A stretch of DNA of 64,000 nucleotides from Gymnogyps californianus (taxonomy: Eukaryota; Chordata; Aves; Accipitriformes; Cathartidae), in contig NC_059471.1 in assembly GCF_018139145.2 (NCBI RefSeq), positions 83,350,520 through 83,414,519 on the forward strand, in the 5' to 3' direction. The position numbers were made by a program, and so were the translations under genes. The notes under the pieces are model-generated. The model had not been told where the DNA came from. It ran no database searches and was given only the letters and a program-made list of their open reading frames with translations. Each line of letters opens with the position of its first letter. Position 1 is the stretch's first letter. Below are positions 13,395 through 24,440 of this stretch, piece after piece.

Positions 13395-13515
13395 GTCTTC
13401 TAAGAACATAGGAACATTTCATTCAGACAAAAGGGCTGTCTAGTCCTGTACTCTGTCTTTGACAGCAACCAGCAGTGGTTACGTAGGACAAGGATAAAGA
13501 GGGACCCTGGGCTTG
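13395..13515 (-). mobile_element. L3-like (old) CR1 3'-end fragment
   Basis: The plus strand starts TAAGAACATAGGAACAT and continues with diverged matches to the reverse complement of the old CR1/L3-type 3' end, including a CTGTACTCTGTCTTTGACAG stretch near 13449-13468. The ATAAGAACAT-type terminus is typical of this ancient lineage, which is shared with turtles and crocodilians. The same lineage appears in plus orientation at 50.2-51.0 kb. Confidence 0.6.
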
Positions 13516-16500
13516 CCCCAGGGGTAAAACCACTGGTTGTATCATAGGAAGTGTGGACATCTCCGATGAGGAAATATGCCTGGGTGAGCCAAGGAGAGAA
13601 ACAGCTGAGCTGAGTTCCAGCAACAAAACTGAGACTTTATTCAAGTTAATGCAAAACGTAGATTTCCATGGGCTGGGATTTCAAAACAAATTTTCACCCT
13701 TTGAATTTTTCACAGCAGACATGTCTATTTCTATTAAATCTCTCAGAATCAAAAGCTACTTATTTTTATCCCTCTAGGCTCTGCTCTCCTATTAAGAAAA
13801 TCACCAGTGCCAGTGGTGCCAGGACTCTAAAGGTCTATAGGCTCAGGCTGTCTGTATATAAAACCAGCCTGCCTTTATTGCAGTCTGAGATTGCAAGTGC
13901 CATTCAGTTAGCTGATTAACTGATGCTGTATCTCTGAGACAAATGTTGAAATATAACTTCATGTACATGCACTTAAACCTGAAGAGAGCAAGGGTTCAAT
14001 GATGCCTGCTTGTATACGAATGCCTAAGTATTGGGGCACTGTATGAACCCTGGCTCTCAGGAAGAACTGGGGAAGCTGGGTCTCTGGTGCGCATGGACCA
14101 TTTTTGGGAGACCAGGAGGAGGTGGTGAGACTGTGAGACAATGTCCCAATCTGCTGCAGCAACTAGGATGGAAACAAGGAGAAACAGTGCTGGAACCTAC
14201 CAGGCTCTGCTTCCCTTGTTTTAACTGTTTTTTACTGGGGGTGGCAGATCCAGAAAACCTACCAGGTGTTTCAAGGCACAACTTGAGACAAAACTGAAAC
14301 CCGTTTGTTCTTGTGCTTTGCTTTACTGTTTGTTTTGCCATGGCAGCTGTGCCAAACCTGGTTCCTGAGAGTCAGTTTGCCTGGGAATGTCTCCTACTAT
14401 TTTCAGGATCCAGACTGTGAAGAGTTTCCAGTGAACTCTAGCAAAGGTTGAGGTGCTTTGTTTAATGTAAGCAATGTTATATTCAATGGCATCATGAACT
14501 GTGTTCCATCTTATCATTTTGCCTGGATTAACATTTGTGATGAAGTTGGTGGCTTCAATTTCTTCTGAAATGGGTGCTTATCTACACTACCTAACTCTAG
14601 CCCTAGATCAGAATCAGGCTTTTGGCCTGATTCTGCAGTGACTGAAAACATACATTTAAGGTTAAAATATGCATGAGTCTTTACATATCAAAATCCTCTA
14701 CAGTAAGTAGAGTGGTGATGGGCTACATTCACAGTGCATGGGACAGCTTATTTAATGTATGTTCACATTATGGGTAGACTGTCCAGTTCTACCACACTGT
14801 ACCTTTTGCAGACACTAGAAGCGTAAGTTACCGGTAAGGATGAAAAATGAATGAGCATATCTAAGAGATGCTATTTCTAACTCAGCTGATAAATGAAAGG
14901 ATTCTGCAGCTCTGCCACACAACACACGCTGATATGAAGGAACAAAAAATGTATGTTCAGTAATTCATACTAGCATCTTCATGCCCAATACCTGTAAGAT
15001 CAATATTGCAGCAGGCTGAAATATGAACAAAGACAGTTTCTTTTTTATACCATTGAATACGAACTTTTTCTTTTACCATCTGTATGTCAAAACCAGATTA
15101 GCTGCTCATGTGAAAAGGAGTGATTCAGAAGCAATTACTAGTTTTTTGCTGTTTCCCTAGTTAGATTAAGGATACTTGGGCCTATCAGAGAAGAAGGCTG
15201 TTCTTTTATCTAGCTATGAAAAAGGTCTTTGGATGTATTTCTTTTTCTTTGGGCATATCAGAACTATTGGTGATTAATGAGGGTCATGCTTTCAGACAAT
15301 GTCTTTAATAATGTTACATATCAGAGAGATCTTAAAGTAACTGCATGTTGAAAGGAAGAAGTGGGGAATGGTTCATTACAGGTTGTTACACAAGTGTTCT
15401 TGGGGAAGGGAGCAAGTAATCATCTTCCAGCACAAAGGCAGTTGCAGAGCTCTCATTATCATTTCCAGAGATTTCATAGACTTCTCGTGGTGCCTGTCAG
15501 TAGTATAAACAAGAAAAAAGCTTGGGGTACCTCATAAACTGGAATATATAATGTGATAATTTCCTGTTGGCATAGACTGAGAAATTAGTTGTCCACTATT
15601 CCTTAAATAGCAAAACAAAACAAAAATCCATTTTGAAGAATAAAAAGATGAATGCCTTGTGTTGGAATGAAACCAGAGAATGTTTCTGAATAAAGAGCAT
15701 CACATTAGCCTCACATATTCAGGATTCAAATCCTAGAATCGCCTAAACCTGCACTTTGGAGCCTGAAAGAGATGTTGAAACACTTGCATGTCCAGGATAT
15801 CACCGGAAGTGGTAGGCAAGTGAGATGGAGTTTCAAAATTACAGCCAGGGAGGAAATGCTGTATGGAAACAAATGGCTGTATTTCTGAGGACCAGCCTTC
15901 AGGTTAAATGCATAGCAGCTGCCTCTAGTTTGAAGAAGTCTAAGGAGCTGGGTTTTATACTCTGAAGCATAAGGTCTTTTACAACCATTGGTTAAAACTT
16001 ATGAAGAGTCTTGGGCCACATTCAGCCCCTGGATAGTCAACTCTGACTTCAGGGGGAATTTTATGCCTGTTCCCCAGGAAAGACTTAGAGTTGCTATTTA
16101 ATATGTCTTCTGACATTTTAGACTCTTCTTTCCTGTAGGAGTAAGAGGATTCACACACTAGAGAGCATTTCCAGCCCCAGTGTGCCCCAGTGACCACTGC
16201 CTGCCAAGTTCATTCACCGATTGCCAGGGAGCAATCCACCTTCATGGAGCAGGTAGATTTAATTTTCCAAAATAAAACCTTACAGGTTCAGATGTGAGTA
16301 GAAATGAAAAGACATTTATTATTGATGCCTTTTATTAAATATTTATGGGGAGCCATAACTTTGCCTGGGATTTTAAGTACAGTATTTAGAGATTTATTTC
16401 TCTTTCTCCTCTTTTGGATTACTAACACAGATGTACTTTCATGGGCTTTGAATTAGCTATCTTGGCTCCACGCTACCATCAATCACGTTTCTCCAGAGAA

Positions 16501-16765
16501 AGCTTTGGGGTATGATTCAGCTGGACGTTTATGTCCTTTTGTAGCATGATGTGTTGTTCTGATGAGAGCTAATGAGCCTCTGGATACTGCACATGTTTCC
16601 AGCTGGGCTAGGTCAAGGCTTTCTAAAGATACAGTTCTCCACATCTTCCTTTCCAAACAAAGTTTGACGATAATATCAAGTAACAAAAAACAGTGCAATA
16701 GAGAGTTTCAAATTCTTGCAGTCTCTTTTTTTCACACTATCCATTAATCTATATGGCCAGTACAG
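13516..16765. other. Unique noncoding sequence
   Basis: No exon or dated repeat recognised. Contains an 11-bp perfect inverted repeat at 14609-14635. The stretch 15690-15860 looks like worn repeat sequence but I cannot assign it. Confidence 0.5.
14609..14635. repeat. Perfect 11-bp inverted repeat with 5-nt loop
   Basis: Arms at 14609-14619 (CAGAATCAGGC) and 14625-14635 (GCCTGATTCTG) are exact reverse complements separated by TTTTG. The stem is too short for a typical pre-miRNA. Confidence 0.85.
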
Positions 16766-17130
16766 TCTGCGGAGTCTAGGAGATACTCAGCTATCCAGAT
16801 ACAGATGTCTACTTTAGGGTGAGCTGAACTACTCTTGAGGCTCCAGTTGCCTTGATTAGGTCTCCATGGACCAAAATGGGAGCTTAGACACCCAGCTCAT
16901 ATTTAGAAACTATACACTGTAAGCCAAATCCCACCCAAAGTGTTCAATGTTACCTTTCAGCACTGGATTCAGTTGCCCGCACATAGGTGTCAGGTGCCAT
17001 TTGAAATACCCCTGGGGATCCCACCTGGCACCTAGGGGCCACTCCAAAAGGTGAAAGACTCTCAGAGGTCCTACTGCATGTCACCCAGCCTTTGGGTTTA
17101 TGGCACTAGGTACCTGCATTCAGATACCTG
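16766..17130. repeat. Unclassified ancient interspersed repeat, copy 1
   Basis: The part around 16813-16900 aligns with 53588-53670. Both carry TCTACTTTAG-like, GAGGCTCCAGTTG-like and ATGGGAGCTTAGACACC-like blocks in the same order, at roughly 70 percent identity by eye. TAGGTGCC-type motifs follow. The content resembles old avian LTR remains, but no ends or duplication are visible. Confidence 0.45.
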
Positions 17131-18268
17131 AATTCTGCTGTTAAATTCCATGTTGATTATGTTGCTCTAGCAAAATAGCTCCTTGAGATAGATGCTGTTC
17201 TTCAGTCACTCAAGACAGAATAAATATGTACCCTGTATTTGGCAACCTTTTCATAATAAATACCTTACTACTGATTTTTCAGTTTTTCTTCTGGCTTATT
17301 TTTCATAATGTGTTCACTTTGAACATGTTCCTGCCTTTTTTTTTTGGTGTTTTCCCTTGCTTTATCTACATTGTGGCTATTTGTTTTGTAACTAATAACA
17401 GGAATATTAGACATAAGCTATCTTTATTTTATTTTATTTAACTATTTATTTTTGAAATCTGTTTGGGTTTTGTGCCGATGTTGTTATAGCTGTTTACTTA
17501 GCATGATGCTTTTCATTCCACTAATAACTGCTCTCCTGCAAGATGAGCTCATTTTGCATAAATGAGTGTGTAATTACAGACTCCTTTCAAAAATAGTGAA
17601 AATTCCTTCACTTTCAAAAAATGTATTAAATGAAGTTGATTGCTTACATTTTAGGCATAAAATTGAATTGAGCTATACGCATTTATTCCTTGAGGGCAGC
17701 AGAATGGACAGAAAGCTATTGCAGTTATTCAGTGATACAAGGTAACATCACATTTCATTTCAGCCCTTGTATAGAACTGCTTGAAAATTTTTTGAGTAAG
17801 AATAGTGTCACTTATTTCTCAGGAAATTTTCCTAAGGACATGAAGGTAAATTTTTATTATGTAAATTTTTATTATGGCCGAATTTTATCTAGTGTCTCAT
17901 GATCTGAGAGAATTTCATGTATTGTCTCAAGATCTGAGAACTATCCTCCTAGTTATGATTTTCATACACACAATTATCTTCTCTATATCTAAATGATCAT
18001 TTAGGTGACTGATACAAATTTTCTTGATGGGTTAGTATTTGTTGGACTATTTTTGTTAACATATAAAACAAGCCACTGCCACTGTGATGATCAGCTTTAT
18101 GCATTACCTGTTGATTCATTCCATCTAAAGCTCATACTGAAGCTGCAGTTTTTTCATGGGACCTGAGAAGACATTTTGAAGAACACCAGAGCTGACAGAC
18201 TGCCTGGTACATAGATGTGAGGCTGTTAACCTCAGTCACAAGAGGATTAATTCCCAAATACAGGAAGC
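17131..18268. other. AT-rich unique sequence, possible conserved noncoding DNA
   Basis: Very AT-rich. The part 17460-17600 has an octamer-like ATTTGCATAA and several TAAT cores, resembling enhancer-type conserved DNA, but conservation cannot be judged here. Short duplications occur at 17844-17874 and 17891-17939. Confidence 0.4.
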
Positions 18269-18454
18269 TGTGGTGGGTTGACCCTGGCTGGATGCCAGGT
18301 GCCAACCAAAGCCGCTCTATCAATCCCCCTCCTCAGCTGGACAGGGGAGAGGAAATATTACGAAAGGCTCGTGGGTCAAGATAAGGACAGGGAGATCACT
18401 CACCAATTACTGTCACGGGCAAAACAGACTCAACTTGGGGAAAAATTAGTTTAA

Positions 18455-18460
18455 TTTATT
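18455..18460 (-). terminator. Poly(A) signal of family C LTR copy 1
   Basis: AATAAA on the minus strand, conserved in all three family C copies in this window (also 36345-36350 and 59164-59169). Confidence 0.65.
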
Positions 18461-18682
18461 ACTAGTCAAATCGAGCAGGATAATGAGAAATAAAACCAAA
18501 TCTTAAAACACCTTCCCCCCACCCCTCCCTTCTTCCCAGGCTTAACTTTACTCCCGATTTTCTCTACCTCCTCCCCCTCCAGTGGCGCAGGGGGACAGGG
18601 AATGGGGGTTTTGGGTTAGTTCATCACACGTTGTTTCTGCCGCTCCTTGCTCCTCAGGGGGAGGACTCCTCACACTCTTCCC

Positions 18683-19128
18683 CTGCTCCAGCGTGGGGTC
18701 CCTCCCACGGGAGACAGTCCTTCACGAACTTCTCCAATGTGAGTCCTTCCCACGGGCTGCAGTTCTTCACAAACTGCTCCAGCATGGGTCCCATCCACGG
18801 GGTGCAGTCCTTCAGGAACAGACTGCTCCAGCATGGGTCCCCCATGGGGTCACAAGTCCTGCCAGCAAACCTGCTCCAGCGTGGGCTCCTCTTTCCACAG
18901 GTCCACGGGTCCACTGGTCCACAGGTCCTGCCAGGAGCCTGCTCCAGCGCGGGCTTCCCACGGGGTCACAGCCTCCTTTGGGCATCCCCCTGCTCCAGCG
19001 TGGGGTCCTCCACGGGCTGCAGGTGGATATCTGCTCCACCGTGGACCTCCATGGGCTGCAGGGGGACAGCCTGCCTCACCATGGTCTTCACCACGGGCTG
19101 CAGGGGAATCTCTGCTCCGGTGCCTGGA
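18683..19128 (-). repeat. Diverged tandem array inside family C LTR
   Basis: Nine or ten units of about 40-68 bp, each beginning on the plus strand with CTGCTCCAGCGTGGG or a close variant and most containing CCACGGG. In several units GTGGG and CCCAC lie a few bases apart and can pair. The best-kept units are near 45 bp (15 codons), and the minus frame then repeats a LE-x-FVK-x-C-x-PWEG pattern. Confidence 0.85.
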
Positions 19129-19434
19129 GCACCTCCTCCCCCTCCTTCTTCACTGACCTTGGTGTCTGCGGAGTTGTTCCTCTCACATATTTTCACTCCG
19201 CTCTCTCTGGCTGCAACTGCTACTCCCCTGTAACTTCTTTTCCCTTTCTTAAATATGTTATCCCAGAGGCGCTACCACTGTTGCTGATGGGCTCGGCCTT
19301 GGCCAGTGGCGGGTCCGTCTTGGAACCCGCTGGCATTGGCTCTGTCGGACATAGGGGAAGCTTCTAGCAGCTTCTCACAGAAGCCACCCTGTAGCCCCCC
19401 CACTACCAAAACCTTGCCACACAAACCCAATACA

Positions 19435-22400
19435 GAGGCACAATATCTGCTTGTGTTTGTGGATTTACCTCCGCTTACATGAGTGGAGAACACGTGCTAG
19501 AGTCATATTCAGCTTTCTTGCAATGCCGATAACCATGAAAGGCTGAATTTCAAGTCCTGTGGTATTTTTCTCAAAGTTCGTAGAAGGAATTTCTTCAGGA
19601 ACAATTTCTCCTATACATTGGATTCAAACTCATTTCCTGTAGAAAGAACTCCAAGTTGAATAGAAGATATCTCATCATTAAAAATATTGCTACTTCTTTA
19701 ATGATCTAATTAGTTTTACCTGCCAGGGTCAGCTTCATTGATTTAAATTAAAAAGAAAAAGACCTGTCAAGTGACCTACTTCTTAATGTATTTGGTAAGA
19801 TCAAGGTTGGAGCAGCAAAAGGTTTTAATGAACACAATCCCTGTTTGCTAAAAGTAAAGCTATTACTGATTTCTTATTGATCTGAAAAAGAAAGGACAAA
19901 CTAGGTTAGAGGATATTTCATGTTTTGTCATTAAAAATCAATGAAACCAAGACTGACCTGCTTTCTCCCTCTTGTGTTTACACTTGAAACAGATTAGATC
20001 ATTAGGGGAACAGTAATGGTCTAATTATTTAGATCATTCTTAATTCAAATTGTGGAAGTGGATGAACTTGCCTAACTATAAATAACAAAATGCCTTTATC
20101 TACATAACAGGATCTGGGGAAATGGTGTGCTGGGAGTCAGACTATGGCCACAGAATAATATTATTAATTTATGTCATCACTTCACAAGTACCATGTAACG
20201 TTAGGTTGAATGGGAACATCAGAGTTAAGAAGAAAAAAAGCTTTCAGATCAGACTTTAGTAATGAGTGAAGTCTCCTCTCTTTGAAGAGGGATAATGTTG
20301 TGTGATGTACATCACAGCTTGTGAACTGGTTGTCTAAAGGCCATCTTCAAGGCCCGTAAAGCAAATAGCACATATTGCTTAGCCAGATATTGCACTATGG
20401 AATATTATGGTGATGGCTGTGTCTATACAGTTAAATAGAAGTGCTAGAAGGAGTGACCCTGAGCACTGGATCCCAATGTGACTGTTACCTCTCACCCTAG
20501 CTCTGCTTTGGACCACTCCAGCTGGCTTTTTCTAAGACCAAATTTATGTAGGTGCTGGCGGCGTGGCTGTGAGCTAGTCACTGCCGCTTGGTCGTTGTGC
20601 CAGGGATTGCTCCTCAACCTTTTTTTGGTTGGCAGTAGGAACATGGCCAGTGGGACTTACTTGGAGCCCAGTTCTACTAACCCTTTCTCAGACACAGTAT
20701 GTTCTTGCTACACTGTCACAGCAGCGTCAGTAAAGTGCTTTTCTCAGCAATGATGACTTTTGTGAATAAGGAACTTTTGGGCTAGGCTTATAGACTGGTT
20801 AAGGAGATCAACTCAACCGCTGTTGGGATCTGTCTGACCTTCCTGGCTTCTTTGACCTAGAGGCTGTTTATCTCAGTGATCGCAGTGCAATAACATACAA
20901 TAGAGAAATGCATGTTACTCTGTGTTGGTGATTTTCTAGCCTTTAAATGCACTGTTTTCTATTTTCACCTTGAGCTTTTGTGTAAATGTCCCCCAGCACA
21001 GTGCTACTATTAGCCTTAGCCAGGACACTTGTCCTACATCGAAGGGCTCTGAAGGGCTGAGGGACATGGCCCACTATTGTATTCCTTTCTGAAGTACAGA
21101 AACAGGTTTTATTTTTTCTAATTCATGCCTGCAACTTAAAACAAGCCTAAAACAGTAGTGACTCAAGCCTTCTTCTTTAGGCAGACAATCAATCAGGCTT
21201 TGAATGACTGTTGTGCAGGTGAAATCTAATCTATTTTTGCTGATGTATGCTATCATGTTTTCCAAGATTTATATTCACGTGTAAAGTACCATCTTTTGTC
21301 AGGCTATCCCCTTTAGGCTTTATATGTCACTTCATATGTCCCTAATGGTTTTAGACATTTTGTTAAATAAGTCTTATCTATGTCAATTTCAGTTCAGCTG
21401 CAAAATCCCCAAGTAATCTTTTAATAAAAATAATATTTCTTCATATAACTTCTTCAGAAGCCTGTTCAGTCAATAATTTGATTACAAAGCTTTCACACCC
21501 TTTTTGTAACACTGCCACAGTCAGGATTAGACCAACAACTTGGTAATTATAAGGCTGAAGTTTTTGGGTCATGTATTATTGGATCAGTTTGATAAATTCA
21601 GCTTTGCAGAAGCACAACAAAGTGGTCGATGAAAGAGAACTTTCTTGTTCTATAATGAATTTTTACACCAAAATTCAAGTGACAAACCATAGCCTATTGA
21701 AGTCTCCTTATTATTACTATTATTATTATAAGTTCCGTGAACTTCTTATGTGCTTGACTGCAATGTCAGATACAAAATAGGCTAGGCAGATGTCCTGCTG
21801 TGCATTTTTTGAAATGTGAGATGTAGTTAGGTTACTTTCCTAGCAGTCTTCTGGGAAATCAGTGCATCTTAAAGCCAGATGGTTAGTATCATTTGTCAGG
21901 TAACTTGAGTTTCTCATTAAATAAATGCAAAAAGTCCCTTCACAAAACAAAGCCTAGCATTCAAAACACACAGGCTGTAGTTTCTATGGCAAGACAGATA
22001 GTTGTATAGCAATGGATGCTATGAATATCATGCTGGTGCAACAATACTGCTTTACTCATGGTGTATTTGTCTGGTGCAGGTGTTTGGTAACTGAGGGCTG
22101 TTTCCTACATGAAGTACTAGCAATGAAGCTATCATCTCACTCCTTGCATGGGAACACTGAAGAACTCAAAAGGAATTTGTAAAAAAGAACAGGAACAATT
22201 ATTTGCAAAAGAAAAGAGCAAAAGGAGCAATTAGTTGCAAATAACAGGAGAGAGAATGCTGGTAATCTACTTAGTAGTACAATAAAACATATGAATGGTA
22301 CAATAATTGACACTGGAGAAAAACCTCTTCTGCAACTGCAACTTCTGTTCTAGACATGTCTTTCTCCATTTCTTGTGAAGCGCAAAGGATGCTATGTTTA

Positions 22401-22672
22401 TCCACGGAAAGAAAAACTGTAGGTATTTTGAATTTTTTTACTTGCTGTTCTCCATTGTGCCATTCTACAGTTTGCTGTTTGCCACCAGCCTGACAATGAC
22501 CTAGTTCAAGACAGCAGCCTTATTCTCCAAGTGTATTTGATTTTACATTTAAAGTTCACATGCTAAGTTCCTTCTGGGACTTCAAGTCTTAAAATTAACC
22601 TCACGTGAATGTATTTTAAGAATTTTGGGCATATTTTATTGGCACAATAAAATGACTTTATTTCTACTTCAA
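19435..22672. other. Unique noncoding sequence
   Basis: No exon or dated repeat seen. Contains a short (ATT)n tract at 21708-21730 and a small CpG-bearing patch near 20550-20610. Confidence 0.5.
21708..21730. repeat. Short (ATT)n simple repeat
   Basis: TTA/TAT units over about 23 bp with one interruption. Confidence 0.85.
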
Positions 22673-22798
22673 AAAAGCGTCTGGATGACGCTTTTAGTCA
22701 TATGGTTTAGTTTTAGGTAGTCCTGCGAGGAGCAGGGAGTTGGACTTGATGATCCTTATGGGTCCCTTCCAACCTGACATAGTCTATGATTCTATGAA
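22673..22798 (+). mobile_element. CR1 LINE 3'-end fragment
   Basis: Carries the CR1 tail order GAGTTGGACTTGATGATCC-type, GGGTCCCTTCCAAC-type, then TCTATGATTCTATGA at about 22783-22797. Heavily 5'-truncated: only about 120 bp remain. A 9-bp perfect inverted repeat (22673-22681 with 22687-22695) sits at its left end. Confidence 0.88.
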
Positions 22799-23770
22799 AT
22801 GAATATTACAATACAGTTCACTCTGTGACCATACATTGTTATTTTGCTGTGATTTCAATAGCTGCTCCTCTTGGGACTTCATAGCGGTCCTAAATATGTG
22901 CACAAATATATCATATTGAATTAAGTACATATACTTAAGAAATGAATGTGAAATAAGTTCATATTCATTAATATTGAATTGACTACAAAGTAGTCATCTC
23001 ATTCCCACAGAAGACTTTGAAAATTCTCTCCTCAATGTTTAATACCTGTTTGGTGCTCCAAATGTGAAGCTCTAGGGTCACATACTGGAATCTAAGGTGA
23101 GAAGTTTGGTTGCCCTCCTCATGTGAAGAGGTAATGTAAATCAAGTCTAAAGTTAAAAAAAAAAAAGAAAAGAAAAGAAAAAAGAACGAACCTCACCGTT
23201 TTTTATACTTTTGAGAGAAAAGGCACTAAAATTACTTCACATGTTGGTCCTTGTATGGTGCTCTGTCATCCTGCTACTGTTATGGTCCTTACTCTAGGAA
23301 GCAGTGTTTGCAGCAGTTCACAATGTTTGCCAAAATCTACTGGTGTAGCATGTGCTGGCCTTGGCATCCATGTTGCCGTGAAGATGGACCTGTTGCAAAT
23401 ACAACCAAAGTAGAAACATCCAGTACTTGGGGATGGGCTGTAGCGGGGAAGAGATTTCCTTCCCTTCTTGCCCTCAACAATAGGAGGGGTGTGAACTGTC
23501 CCAGTGAATGCTGTGTCTGGTTAAGTGTTTGTTTTTCAGTTGTATAAACCTATTTTCAGCTATCTAACACTGAACTCTAAAGCAACTTACTCATCCCTTC
23601 CTCCAACCCTTCACCTGAAAAAAGGAAGAAAACCAACTCATAACTTTTAACCCTAAAAAATAGCCTGTCCATAACACTCTGTCCTCCTGCCCTCTCTATA
23701 AAGCAGTGTGATGAGTTTACAAGCTTGCATTGCAGCTAGAAACTATATCCTATACACAAGTAGGGAAAGA
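22799..23770. other. Unique noncoding sequence with A-rich tract
   Basis: Purine tract AAAAAAGAAAAGAAAAGAAAA-like at about 23153-23187. The plus frame 23251-23547 (98 codons, cysteine-rich) has no recognisable domain. Confidence 0.5.
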
Positions 23771-23990
23771 CAGGTAAGGTGATTTGTCTGGAGGGCAGAG
23801 CCAGGGAGCAGTGCCAGTGAAAAATCTGACCTCATGTCCCATCCCACTCGGTGGGTGAGGGTGAGTTTAATCTTTTGATTCTCTGTGTGGTAATCCGGAG
23901 CAACGACAATTACTCGAGAGGTTCAATCAGATCACAAAAGTAGTTGAAACTTGCTTAAAACTTGGCAGGAAACAGCGGATAGTGGCTTGG

Positions 23991-24090
23991 CAAAACTTGT
24001 AACGATATTACCACAACAAACTCACAACGATATTGCCATGACAAACTCGCAATAATATTACCATGACAAACTTGCAACGATATTACCCTT
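23991..24090. repeat. Four-copy 25-bp tandem repeat
   Basis: Units at 23991-24015, 24016-24040, 24041-24065 and 24066-24090 share the pattern ACAAACTxxCAACGATATTACC. They differ from each other at only a few positions, mainly C/T and G/A. Confidence 0.93.
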
Positions 24091-24248
24091 ATGTGCCCAG
24101 AATAAGATCAGAAAACAGAAAAAGAGAGATACAAGAAAAGGGGAGAGAAAAGGAAAGATATCACCACCCTTGGGTCCAGCGATGGTCTCTGCTCTGGGTT
24201 ATGGTCCTCTGGTGGCAGGTGCACAACCTGGCTCTTTGCAATTGTGTC

Positions 24249-24256
24249 TTTTATAG
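24249..24256 (-). promoter_or_regulatory. TATA box of the family D candidate
   Basis: CTATAAAA on the minus strand followed by GACACAATTGC. It is the best-formed core promoter motif in this part of the window. Confidence 0.5.
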
Positions 24257-24440
24257 TCTAATCTCCGTCCACAGTCATGCCTCCTGAAGACTTATATGCG
24301 CTCATTCTGGACAGTTTTTGACATATATGGTGGTATTCCAGATGGTTCTTCACCTACTGAGCATGTGCAGCTTATTGGGGTGGTGGTCTTAGGGACTTTC
24401 CAAGGAGCTACAAGCCCCCTCAAATAAACTTTGTGTGACC

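Larger units (their letters stand above)
18269..19434 (-). mobile_element. Solo LTR, family C copy 1 (1.17 kb, with tandem array)
   Basis: Runs from TGTGGTGGGTTGACCC to CCCAATACA on the plus strand. The 5-bp flanks are GAAGC (18264-18268) and GAGGC (19435-19439), a target duplication with one transition. Sense is minus: a TATTTAA box (plus 19249-19255) and an AATAAA signal (plus 18455-18460). Between them lies a GC-rich tandem array (18683-19128). Stop-poor frames occur on both strands in the array. The plus frame at 18582-19367 is antisense to the element. No internal retroviral genes adjoin it. Confidence 0.92.
23771..24440 (-). mobile_element. Probable solo LTR or LTR fragment, family D (approximate ends)
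   Basis: On the minus strand a clear TATA box (CTATAAAA, plus 24249-24256) lies about 380 bp before an ATTAAA signal (plus 23866-23871), LTR-like spacing. A four-unit 25-bp repeat lies between them. I could not fix TG/CA ends or a target duplication, so the limits are rough. A non-retroviral unit with the same motifs is possible. Confidence 0.45.

Noticed and set aside
18582..19367. Longest plus-strand open frame (261 codons)
   Set aside because: It is antisense to the family C LTR, exists because the tandem array is GC-rich and stop-poor, and reappears in shifted form in the other copies.
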